A DNA stretch of 64,000 nt from Hesseltinella vesiculosa (lineage: Eukaryota; Mucoromycota; Mucoromycetes; Mucorales; Cunninghamellaceae), in assembly GCA_002104935.1 (NCBI GenBank), contig MCGT01000025.1, forward strand, positions 1-64,000, in the 5' to 3' direction. The notes beneath the pieces were generated by a model. The model had not been told where the DNA came from and did not search any database. It saw only the letters and a list, made by a program, of their open reading frames with translations. Each line of letters opens with the position of its first letter. Position 1 is the stretch's first letter. Positions 55,213-64,000 of the stretch are shown piece after piece. The position numbers and the translations under genes were made by a program.

Positions 55213-55908
55213 TTTTACAACACGTTATACTAAAAGTGACAATGCAATTGTTTGTTGAAGCACGTTCACAGATCAGGAAGAAGAAAAAATGAGTTTAGCA
55301 AGAAAAAAAAAATAAAAACAAGCGCACACTTCAAAAAACACACTTCCGCCAATCACAGGCTCCGCTCATACCACAGGCGCCAAGCACACAAAAAAAAAAA
55401 AAACCTGCAAAGACTGTAAACGTGATTTATATCGCATTCCTTTGCTTTCTTCGTTGACAAGCGCTGTTGGCAGGCAGGGAAGGTAGGTGCTGTGGTTGCG
55501 AACGGCCAGCGCCCAAGACCAACCGCACCATTCTCTCTCACATTGAGGGAAAAATAAAGACAAAAGACAAAAGATGTTGGTCTGCTTGCCAAAATAAATA
55601 AGGCGACGGTCGCTACTGAGGCCCAACAATGTTCAACTAGTAATCTACGACGATGATAACGGCTGCCAAGGCAATTTTCCACCGCCATTGCCAATGCACT
55701 CTCAATGACTTTATTACAATGTCATTGTTCTCATATACCATTAGCTTTACCTGTTCCCCGGCTTGAATACTCATCATCAAACAGGAGAAGGGTCCACCCA
55801 CATCGATGAAGAACAGGCAAAAAGCGGCTAATGCCAAACACGGCTATTCAATTTGCCGTTGCCGTCTTTTGGGAGCCGTTTGTGGCTCAGCGATTTCCCT
55901 TTCATCCA
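55213..55908. other. RNPS1 upstream region
   Basis: About 700 bp. The RNPS1 5' UTR and promoter should lie here. Minus-strand ORFs at 55353-55694 lack family signatures. No gene supported. Confidence 0.4.
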
Positions 55909-55982
55909 GCCCGCTTAGCTCAGTTGGTTAGAGCGTGGTGCTAATAACGCCAAGGTCATAGGTTCGAAACCTATAGTGGGCA
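55909..55982 (+). tRNA. tRNA-Ile (anticodon AAU)
   Basis: Cloverleaf can be drawn by hand: acceptor GCCCGCT paired with AGTGGGC, D arm GCTC/GAGC with loop AGTTGGTTA, anticodon stem TGGTG/CGCCA with loop CTAATAA (anticodon AAT, read as IAU), variable AGGTC, T stem ATAGG/CCTAT with loop TTCGAAA, and discriminator A. A-box (TTAGCTCAGTTGG) and B-box (GGTTCGAAACC) pol III promoters are intact. No intron. A T-rich run follows for pol III termination. Confidence 0.95.
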
Positions 55983-56851
55983 TTTTCTTTTCATCCATCT
56001 GGATGAGTTTTCTTTTTTAAATTACATTAAAAGATTTTGGGGTCAGCTCACGATTTTTGCCAAGACAATATTGGACAACCTTCCCGCCTCTCCTTTTAAG
56101 GATCTCGGGACACTAAAGTTAGTAATATGGTTATTTTTTTTACTTTACCCCGCGTCTGTTCATAGGTGCTCCTTTGCCCCGCGTCTGTTCATAGGTGCTC
56201 CTTGCTCCCGCGTCTGCTCATAGGTGCTCCTTGCTCCCGCGTCTGCTCATAGGTGCGTTGGGAGACGGCGACTTGTGGCTTTTGATCGGTTGTGAATATA
56301 GACGTCAGGCTTGGAGAGGCTTTCACGATTTCCAAATCGCATCTTTGAACAGTCAAGTTTATACCTTGGTCAACTGGCAATTCAACTGACCAAGCTACAT
56401 CTTTGCCAGCTTTCCAAAGGGCATCATTCAAGCATTGGTAAAAAAAAAATAAAATTTAAAAATCAAAAACCGCACTGTCCCAACGCAGTTACTTTTTTTG
56501 GTCATTGGTTGCTTTTTTTCCCGCGAAATTTTGTAAGGTTTCGCACAGAGTGGGTCAAGTGTTGACGAAGAAAATTAAAAAGTGAAGGTTTGTACGAGAC
56601 TTGCAGAAAGTTTAGGAAGTATTAGTAAACAGGTTTGCCATTTTAGAAACTTGAGAAGCGAAGAGCTCACGTTTGCTCGGTCAAAGGGGGGAACGGTCAT
56701 GCACGCAGGACGATGATCCCAGATCTATTTATATTTTTTTGGAGACGCCCCGCCGTTCCGGTTTTATTTTTTTTTTTTTAAATGGCCAGTTTGATTTTTT
56801 TTTCTTTGTCTCTTTGCTTTTTCGCATTCACTTCTTAACTGGACTTGGGTC
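55983..56851. other. Gap between tRNA-Ile and acid phosphatase
   Basis: About 870 bp. It contains the 29-bp tandem repeat (below) and the phosphatase promoter, with AT-rich TATTTATAT near 56723 and T tracts near 56770 and 56800. No gene supported. Confidence 0.45.
56148..56256. repeat. 29-30 bp tandem repeat, about 3.8 units
   Basis: Unit CCCGCGTCTGCTCATAGGTG plus CTCCTTGCT. The first two units read GTCTGTTCATAGG and the last two GTCTGCTCATAGG. GC-rich minisatellite, 170 bp downstream of the tRNA gene. Confidence 0.9.
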
Positions 56852-58304
56852 ATGCGGACATTTACGCTCACTTTTTTTTCTGCGTGCCTGGTAGTGGCGG
56901 TGAAGAGCATTCCATTGGAGAGTCGAGACACCAAACTGCCTTGGGACATCAAGGTGCCGCCCACTTACAGTTACTGCCGAGCAGATATTCCCAACCGCCA
57001 CACCTACGAGCCATTGATGGGCGCCGACCTTGTGCATGTCCAGCTGGTCATCCGCCATGGCGACCGCACACCCCTCAACCCGATCATCGCTGACAATACC
57101 GTGTGGGACTCTTGCTCTCGCCAGCTCGACACCATGACCCTTGCCGATAAAGGGTCGCTTTTATTACCACTGGAAGACATTGGCATGGCTGTGCAACAGA
57201 GAACGTTCATCCCACCGGAGAATAAAAAATCGTTTGCCTCGGTCATGTACCAAGGCAACTGCGACCAGGGCCAGCTGACCGACGGCGGCAAGGCCATGCA
57301 TGTGGAATTGGGTGAGATGCTGCGTGAAATCTATGTGGAACAGCTTGATTATTTGAACCCGGAGTTTGATCAAGATGATTTTTACCTGCGGTCCACCAAC
57401 CTCTGGCGCACAAAAAATTCTGCCGAAGCCCTGCTGAAAGGGCTCTACCCCGCCCCCTTCTGGCAAGATGGCCGCGTCCTGCCCATGCTCACCTGGCCCT
57501 CGCTGATTGAAAACATGTCACCCAACGAAGAAGTCTGCCCTCGGATTGACGACCTGACCCAGGATGCCCTGAAAGAACCAGAGTGGAAAATATACGAAAA
57601 ACGCTACAAGCCTCTGACTGACCGAGTCTCCAGAGTCTTGAATGACACCATGCTCAATGCGGGTTACGTGGACGTGCTGATGACCCGTGTCTGCCATGAC
57701 AAGCCATTGCCCTGCAGCATCAACCCCATCACCCAAAAACGAGAAGGAAGTGACTGCATTCAACGCAACGAAGCCAACGAAATTATGAACATTGGCTCAC
57801 TGCAATATGTCTGGGTGAACCGAGACAGCCCTCAGGCAACAGAGATAGACAAGCTCTCCATTGGCTCGTTCTTGTACGACCTGGCTACCGAGATCCGTGC
57901 AGCCATGGTTGAACACACTCTTGATCACAAGTTCTCCATCTATTCAGCCCACGATTCATCTCTCGGAGCCATCTTGGGAAGTTTCAATGCGTCTGATTCA
58001 CAAATGCTATGGTGAGGTTCAAAAAAAAAAAAAAAAAAAAAAAAAGCCTAATCCTTGCCTTTTTCGTTTTTTTTTTTTTTAAAAAAAAAATAGGCCCCCT
58101 TACCGGTCCAACATGCTGATTGAGCTATGGAAGCAAAAATACAGCAATTCCTACAAGATCAGAGTGCTCTACAATGGCCAGACGCTAATAGTCAACACCA
58201 ACGATGAATGGTGTGATCTGAATGAATGTGACGCTAGCACCTTCTTGAAGCGGCTGGACAGTTTTGTACCCGACAACTTGCTTGAAGCTTGCAATAGCTC
58301 ATAA
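56852..58304 (+). CDS. Secreted histidine acid phosphatase (PXYLP1/phytase-fold)
   Basis: Branch-2 histidine phosphatase, likely releasing phosphate from organic substrates outside the cell or in the secretory path. Start MRTFTLTFFSACLVVAVKSI gives a clear signal peptide. The catalytic motif VIRHGDRTPLNP has the nucleophile His at residue 69, and YSAHDSSLGAILG holds the proton donor HD. Paired Cys (YCRADI; DSCSRQL; CPRIDDL; CHDKPLPC) suggest disulfides, and N-x-S/T sites (ENMSPN; LNDTML; FNASDS) suggest N-glycosylation. One intron near 58015-58093, mostly homopolymer A/T, is followed by PPYRSNMLIELWKQ and the C-terminal LEACNSS. Length about 456 aa fits the prostatic-acid-phosphatase/PXYLP1 group. 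The substrate (phytate, phosphoxylose or other) is not resolved. Confidence 0.92.
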
Positions 58305-59784
58305 TATAATATAGCAGTAAAACTGGTCCCCCCCCCCTTTGCAAAAAAGGAAAAAACGGAGGTGCAAAATGAGCGGACCCTTGCGGCAAGGTCCTCGGGA
58401 ATTTTTTTTTTTGCACCCAGCCTTGTTGGCTGGCGTGATTTGTATTGTATATCATTCGCTCTTTGCCATAGTATTTAAGATCTGCTACCTTTATTTTCTT
58501 CAGCCTTGTGCACTTTTATGGAGTGAGTGGAGGACAACTTTATGAAATCATTGAATCTGATCGGCCGAGGGTCTCAGAAAATACGTCCGTGCTGAACAGT
58601 ACCTGTCAACCAACAGATCAAGCTGAGTTTTTTCATATACATGCAATAAATCAGGGAAGATAGTATCATTGAGAAAATCATGCCAATCAGTGAAGGTGAC
58701 CAAGCCTATATGATTTGTGCTTCATTGGGCACACCCCGCTACTTCCAAGCTAAAGATCACTAACCAAGGTCAAGCCAAAACGTCAACCTCATCTGATTGG
58801 CACCACCTTTTACGAAAAACTAGGATACGATGATCAATATCCACATTCAAAACCGAAGCTCTCTAGGACACTGTGATGAAGAATGACAGCCATCCAGATA
58901 TGGGCCTCTGGCTGGATTGGGCCAGCCAAACTAGAACTTTGGCAAGCGATAGCTCACCACGACGACGTCTGGATTACCTGTGCTTTCAACCATGGTCGCA
59001 ACTCATGTTATCTTGGGTGTGGGCAAAATTTGGGGTGAGTCGATTTTTGATGATTTTGCCCTGATTTTTTTTTGGACCAGCACAAGGGGTTCACCTGGAA
59101 GAAAGGGGCAACCTGGAAAAAAAAAAGCAGCGGCAGCACAGCACTTTTGAACGAATGGATCAAGCTGTAATTTTACATGGGTGTGCAAACGCATGAAGGA
59201 TGATGGTCCTGTAAAAATCATGTCGATCGGCCTTGGTCACCTGTCCAACTCGTCTTCAGGTTCGTTTTGAGAGCTCCATTCCGCCAGCTAAAAAAAAACG
59301 AAGAAAAAAGCGAAAAAAAAAAAAAAAACGCATCAGATTCGAATGCCGCTATCATGGTTGGATGGGCCTTGCCAGGCTTTTGGGCTGTTCTTTGAGGGTT
59401 TCCGAAGGAAGGCTAGAGGTAGTCAATTTATGTGATGGTTCTTCTATTTTTGTTTTTGCCGACGGTGGCGCAGAACAGACGCCCATGGAGGTTTCCTTGG
59501 CATTGCGTCGGAAAAGCTTGGTTGAGTCCACATGGCGCTTTCTCCCTCAGTCATGAGAGAACCGGCAATGAAAGAAAAAAGGGAAAGGAGGGCCTCCGTG
59601 CCATTGGTCAGCAATGATGTCATGACGTGCCACCCCACCAAAGATGCATGCATCGTTGCTTGCTGGAAAAAAAAAACAACAAGCTGGCCTTGAAAGGCGT
59701 CCGCTAAAAAGGGGCAGGAGAAAAAAAAAAAAAAAAAAAAAAACTGAGCCTTTTCTTCTCGTTTTTCTTTTTTTTCTGCAGCCC
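58305..59784. other. Gene-poor region with dispersed repeat
   Basis: About 1.5 kb. Contains the dispersed repeat copy E (59115-59300). Short ORFs (58873-59064; 59233-59556) lack family signatures. No gene supported. Confidence 0.45.
59115..59300 (+). repeat. Dispersed repeat family, copy E
   Basis: Forward copy: A tract, CACAGCACTTTTGAACGA, GGATCAAGC, GTGTGCAAACGCATG, GATGATGGTCCTGTAAAAAT, GTCGATCGGCCTTGGTCACC, TCGTTTTGAGAGCTCC, CGCCAGCTAAAAAAAA. It is the most diverged copy but keeps the order of all blocks. Confidence 0.75.
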
Positions 59785-61131
59785 ATGATAACCCCAACGG
59801 AAAATACCACAACCATCAATACAGAACCAACATATCTCAAGCCTGATGAGCCAACGTTTAACAAACCCGACACAATAGACACCCCCACATACGAGAAGCC
59901 AAATGCATATGAAGATGATCTTGTCGACACCCCGGTTGATAGCCACCACGACCACCCTCTGATCGATTACGACACCAATGAAGAATATATCAATGATGGC
60001 GAAGAGCCTGTCAACAGTACTGTTGTACGGTATAAATCTCGAAAGACGAAGCTTGCGCCTCCACCGACGAAAACGCCATTGAACACATCGGCCCTGGACC
60101 ACCCAGACGACCGTTCGCGCACTCCATCCCCAACGTCCTCCATGTTCCAAACACCTTCGCTTATGACCCCAGCCTCTGTCACACTTGGGTCTGTCCTACC
60201 AGAAGACATTATACTCCAACCCCCCTCATCCGCCACCTCCAGCGCCTTTGATTCCACGCTTCTTCTGAGCCCAACCACCAGCCTGTCCAGCTCTCTCTCG
60301 CAGTCGACCTCGTCTACAGCGGTTCCTTCCAAACGGTTAGCTTCGCTCAAGCATCTGCCGGCAGACATGACCCGCAAATTTGATATTCGAAAGCATGCAC
60401 TGGCCAAGCCACACCAGCACGACATCTATTTTGGCAATACCAAGCACCTGCTCTATCGCAAGCTCCAGTCGCACTCTTATTCCTGGGGCTTCCAAAACGT
60501 CCTCTTCCGCATCGTCAAAGACCAAGCCTCAGCCGCGCCCAGCACTCTCCTGTCGTTCAGCAAGCCTGTGTACCGTCAAACCAAGGTGGCCGAGATCAGG
60601 CGAAGGGCGTTCCAGAAAGACATGACGATCGAATGGGGCATCGACGACTTGCCGGAGACCGCTGTCAGCAACAACGAGAGCACGGGCCATCTTGATGTCA
60701 CGACTCACCCCAACAGTAGCACAAGCAGCATCAGTACAAGCAGTAGCGATGACCCCCACGGCCAGTGTGATAAACTGGAGAACACCTCGGGTTGCATGTT
60801 CCTCTTTGTCTACTGCACGACCTTTGAAAAGTATACCATCCGGTGGAGACGACCCAGCTTGCTCTCTCATGACATCTATTGCTTGATGCGCCCTGCAGAG
60901 ATGACCAAGGGTGGCTGGCAGCTTGTAGCCGAGTTCGATAGTCACGGCATGGGGTACCTTATCAACGTCGGCCAGCTAACCATGAACAAGGAGGTGCTGG
61001 AGCAAGTGGACCGACCGGATCAATTAGAAGCCCATTTGCTTGTGACCTGCTGCACCTTGGTGGATCTGATGCGTGAAGTGGTGCAAAAAGCTGTTGGCTT
61101 ATCCAACGGAGGTGTAGCAAATCGTGGGTAG
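59785..61131 (+). CDS. Uncharacterised protein: disordered N-terminus and conserved-looking beta-rich C-terminal domain (448 aa)
   Basis: Start MITPTENTTTINTEPTYLKP, immediately after a good 3' splice acceptor (TTTTTCTGCAG), so an upstream exon is possible. The first half is Thr/Pro/Ser-rich and disordered. The C-terminal half (residues about 200-448) is ordered: FDIRKHALAKPHQHDIYFGN, LLYRKLQSHSYSWGFQNVLF, VYRQTKVAEIRRRAFQKDMT, SGCMFLFVYCTTFEKYTIRW, MTKGGWQLVAEFDSHGMGYL and HLLVTCCTLVDLMREVVQKA. The repeated beta-strand pattern and terminal helix recall tubby/scramblase-like folds, but that is only an impression. No family recognised. Confidence 0.78.
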   Translation: MITPTENTTTINTEPTYLKPDEPTFNKPDTIDTPTYEKPNAYEDDLVDTPVDSHHDHPLIDYDTNEEYINDGEEPVNSTVVRYKSRKTKLAPPPTKTPLNTSALDHPDDRSRTPSPTSSMFQTPSLMTPASVTLGSVLPEDIILQPPSSATSSAFDSTLLLSPTTSLSSSLSQSTSSTAVPSKRLASLKHLPADMTRKFDIRKHALAKPHQHDIYFGNTKHLLYRKLQSHSYSWGFQNVLFRIVKDQASAAPSTLLSFSKPVYRQTKVAEIRRRAFQKDMTIEWGIDDLPETAVSNNESTGHLDVTTHPNSSTSSISTSSSDDPHGQCDKLENTSGCMFLFVYCTTFEKYTIRWRRPSLLSHDIYCLMRPAEMTKGGWQLVAEFDSHGMGYLINVGQLTMNKEVLEQVDRPDQLEAHLLVTCCTLVDLMREVVQKAVGLSNGGVANRG

Positions 61132-62132
61132 ACAAGCCATACTCTCCTGGTCATCGAGGATCGAGACCCGGCGCAACAACGGCGCCGCTGCCAATTACCT
61201 TCATTAGTGGCGTATTGCTGAGCCATAGATTAGCCCACGACAATAATGTAGATCGACAAACAGACAAACCCGCTTCAAAATAAAAATCATCTGTCCATTG
61301 GCACCATTTTTTTTTTTTTTTTGCCATGTGACACACAATGCGATTGGGAATTGGGCCAAGATATGAATTAAAAAAAAAAAGGTTGGTGACCAGAAAAAAA
61401 AAAGACAAATAGGTCAAAAAAGAAGACAAGGGCACTGCTGAAAAGCAGGAATGAAGGCGGCACTCGCATCATTTGGCTGAATGGATCGATGATTCCATTA
61501 AGCAAGATGGCTGGCGACAATCCTTTGCCATTTTTTTTTTTCTAAATGAAAAAAAAAAATCCAATAAACATGTGGAAATACCTCGCAACGACGGGGTTGA
61601 GTTTAAATTACAACCTTTTTTTTCCTGTGTGTCACAGTCCACCAGTCAGGTAACGGTGCCACAAGTCGCTTCAGTGGATGATCCTTGCCCCCTAATTCAC
61701 TCCACTTTTTTCTTCCTTTTTATTTTACGAAAACCGGGATTCAATGAAGTGAGGGGTTCGCTGCCACCGTTATCTACCTGGTGACATGCAAACTGGGTGA
61801 ATAGAAAAAGGATGGCAATGCCAGGTTGGAAAAAAGCATCGAGGACGACATGCCTGCAGTTACACAGCCTCGTCGGAGTGTGGACAGCAAGTATATAGCA
61901 GTGATTTAAAAATTGATGCTATCCTTCCTTTTTTTACCTCGTCTTTCTTTTTGAGTTTTGCTCAAACGTCAAGCAATTCTTCACATTTCTTGTTATTTTT
62001 TTCTATTGATATTTGTTTTCCATTCTTTTTTTCCCACTTTCAACTAAAGGCTAAAAGGTAAAGCTGAGTTTCTATCCGCCATGAAACAGGCGCGTGGAAA
62101 AAGGCTCACCTCGTTTTTTTTTTTTTTAAAGC
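61132..62132. other. G-alpha upstream region
   Basis: 1 kb with A/T tracts (about 61307-61322, 61370-61380, 61531-61541). TATA-like and pyrimidine-rich sequence (61930-62040) precedes the G-alpha start. No gene supported. Confidence 0.45.
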
Positions 62133-63262
62133 ATGGGCTGTTGCGCTTCGACACAAGCTGGCGATGGAGCCGGCAAACTACGAACGGAAGAAATCGACAA
62201 TCAGCTTCGCATGGACCGTATCCAAATGGAAAATGAAGTCAAACTGTTGCTGCTGGGTGCAGGTGAATCGGGCAAATCGACCATTTTGAAGCAAATGAAG
62301 CTGATTCACGACGAAGGGTTCTCTCAAGATGAACGAGTCGCCTATATCGATATTATCTACAGCAACACTCTCCAGTCCATACGAGTCATCTTGGAAGCCA
62401 TGGAAGATTTGGATATATCTCTTGGTGTTCCTGACAACCAGACCCATGTCCAAACCATCATGGGCCTGCCCAGTCAAATCTCCAGCGATGACATGTCCAG
62501 TCATGTTGTGATTGCCATCAAGACCTTGTGGGCCGATCCAGGCGTCAAAGAAGCTTTTAGCCGAAGTAGTGAATATCAGCTCAACGACTCGGCCTCCTAG
62601 TAAGCCAGCCTCTTCGTTCAAAAAAAAAAAGAACCGTCCCTCATTTTTTTTTTTTGAAAAGCTACTTTGATTCGATTGACCGCATGACCCAAACGGGTTA
62701 TGTCCCTACAGATCAAGATGTGCTCCGATCGCGAGTGAAAACAACCGGCATCACAGAAACCAAATTCAAGGTGGGTGAATTGATTTACCGCATGTTTGAT
62801 GTGGGTGGCCAGCGCTCCGAGCGCAAGAAATGGATTCATTGCTTTGAAAACGTCACTGCCATCATCTTTATGGTGGCGATCTCTGAATATGATCAGGTCT
62901 TGGTGGAAGACGAAAGCGTCAACCGTATGAAGGAAGCCCTGCAACTGTTTGACTCGGTGTGCAACTCTCGCTGGTTCGCCAAGACCTCCACCATTCTCTT
63001 TTTGAACAAAACTGATATTTTCAGACAGAAGCTCTTGACCAGTCCCCTGTCAGAAGAATTCCCTGACTTCCAAGGCGGCACGGACGAAGCAGCTGCCCGA
63101 GACTTTATCATGAAGGAGTTTGCCACCCTCAACGATTCCCCTAACAAGCATCTCTACACCCATTTCACCTGTGCCACCGACACCGAACAGGTGGAGTTCG
63201 TCATGACGGCTGTCCATGATATCATCTTGCAATCGAATTTGCGGAACGTCGGTTTGTTGTAG
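62133..63262 (+). CDS. GPA: Heterotrimeric G-protein alpha subunit
   Basis: Signal-transducing GTPase coupled to seven-helix receptors. MGCCASTQ carries the myristoylation Gly2 and palmitoylation Cys3/Cys4. G1 is LLLLGAGESGKSTILKQMKL, switch I RSRVKTTGITETKF with the ADP-ribosylated-type Arg, G3 MFDVGGQRSERKKWIHCF, G4 ILFLNKTDIFRQ and G5 FTCATDTEQV. The C-terminus NLRNVGLL lacks the Cys of Gi-type pertussis sites. 353 residues in two exons; the intron (after 62599) splits a Tyr codon. The family is sure; placing it among the fungal classes (Gpa1/2/3) is not. A poly(A) signal AATAAA follows at 63406-63411. Confidence 0.97.
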
Positions 63263-63733
63263 GCTTGTCTTCCACTTTTTTTCTCCCATTGGCTTGGCTA
63301 GCATAGGCTCCCATTTCTGCCCTTGCCCTCCCTGTTTGTAGATTTGATTCCCTGTACTTATCTTTCTTTCTTTGAAATCCATTCCCTCTACTGTACTCCT
63401 ACTTTAATAAACCTGGCTTTTATCTCAACAAACCAATGCAAAGCCCTTTCGGCGTTCATTGGATCTACCATGCGGTGGCCATGCCCCTGAGTTTTTTTTT
63501 TTTTTTTGGCTACAACGAAGGTTGGCTCCTCATTGCAAAGCAAATCAACCTTCTGGACCAAAGTTCTTTTTTTTTCTATTTATTGTAACAAAAAAGACGC
63601 CAATGGTGGTTCATTGCTTTTTGAACCTGACTCGTGAATCAGCCAATAAGAAAGCAACGGGCAAAGAAAAGAAAAAAAAAAAAAGACACCGCGTTTTTTC
63701 CTTTTTGTCTTTCACCCGTTTATTGTTATTATT
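63263..63733. other. G-alpha 3' region and kleisin promoter
   Basis: Contains the AATAAA at 63406 and poly(T)/poly(A) tracts. No gene seen. Confidence 0.45.
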
Positions 63734-64000
63734 ATGGTGGCGGTCGATCAGCTTCAAAGCAATGCAGGATTATCCAAGGTTTGGCTTGCTTCTCATTACG
63801 AGAACAAGATCACTAAATCGCAATTACTCAACACTGACCTGAATTCGGCCATCGGTAAAAAAGAAAAATAAAAAGCTTACAATATTGTTTATGATCCAAC
63901 GGGGATTGTGACTCAATTTTATGAATTCTTTCCTGTAGAATACCTTTCCAACCTGGAAAGCGAAGAACCCATCGCCCTAAGAGTGTCCGGCCAACTGTTG
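63734..64000 (+). CDS. Alpha-kleisin of cohesin (Rad21/Rec8 family), 5' part only
   Basis: Cohesin ring-closing subunit. The first visible exon reads SNAGLSKVWLASHYENKITK then SQLLNTDLNSAI, and a second exon, after an intron with acceptor CCTGTAG, continues EYLSNLESEEPIALRVSGQLL at the window edge. Both blocks match the N-terminal kleisin domain that binds Smc3 (compare GPLAKVWLAAHWEKKLTK and the ALRTSGHLLLGVVRIY region). The start is uncertain: the local ATG gives MVAVDQLQS, while the family usually starts MFYS, so an upstream mini-exon ending at a GATCAG acceptor is possible. Mitotic Rad21 versus meiotic Rec8 cannot be decided from this part. Confidence 0.82.

Noticed and set aside
55353..55694. 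113-aa minus-strand ORF
   Set aside because: No family signature and homopolymer Phe runs from poly(A) tracts.

Overview
The window is nuclear DNA of a filamentous, early-diverging fungus, most likely Mucoromycota (Mucorales-like). The evidence is dense genes with many short GT-AG introns, very frequent poly(T)/poly(A) tracts inside introns and intergenic gaps, fungal gene content (an Mga2/Spt23-type regulator, a short APSES factor, a Kar9/GAS2 protein, a myristoylated G-alpha), a eukaryotic tRNA-Ile(AAU), and Tc1/mariner and Fanzor-like mobile genes. I see no bacterial operons, rRNA or CRISPR array. Organism identity is an inference.  LAYOUT. 1-3.8 kb is a mobile-element region: a multi-exon minus-strand gene, cut by the left edge, whose last visible residues resemble a RuvC-I motif of TnpB/Fanzor nucleases, followed by a truncated Tc1/mariner transposase remnant. 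4.1-7.9 kb holds a myosin essential light chain and a GCK/STE20 kinase that has a 9-nt microexon in its catalytic loop. 8.1-11.3 kb is a long inverted repeat (arms about 1.37 kb, spacer about 0.4 kb) with 26-bp tandem repeats and a promoter-like region plus small ORF in each arm. Its outer ends belong to a dispersed repeat family with at least seven copies in the window. 12.9-18.6 kb: DDI1 and an Mga2/Spt23-like IPT/ankyrin regulator. 20.7-27.2 kb: NBS1 and GUF1. 27.4-30.8 kb: a disordered orphan protein and a USP12/46-type deubiquitinase. 31.3-33.2 kb: a second, degenerate Tc1/mariner copy and an inverted pair of the dispersed repeat. 33.6-42.9 kb: a MATE transporter, an orphan protein, XAP5/FAM50A and pyruvate carboxylase. 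43.8-49.8 kb: a Kar9/GAS2-type protein, eIF2B-alpha, a methyltransferase and elongin C. 50.3-55.2 kb: an APSES factor, L-2-hydroxyglutarate dehydrogenase and RNPS1. 55.9 kb: tRNA-Ile. 56.9-64 kb: a secreted histidine acid phosphatase, an orphan protein, a G-protein alpha subunit and the start of a Rad21/Rec8 kleisin.  The host genes are mostly independent housekeeping units, not a pathway cluster. The accessory interest lies in the mobile and repeat layer (0-4 kb, 8-12 kb, 20.2 kb, 31-33 kb, 59.2 kb) and in unusual gene structures: a catalytic microexon, a start codon split by an intron, GC-AG introns, and loss of expected domains in two transcription factors.
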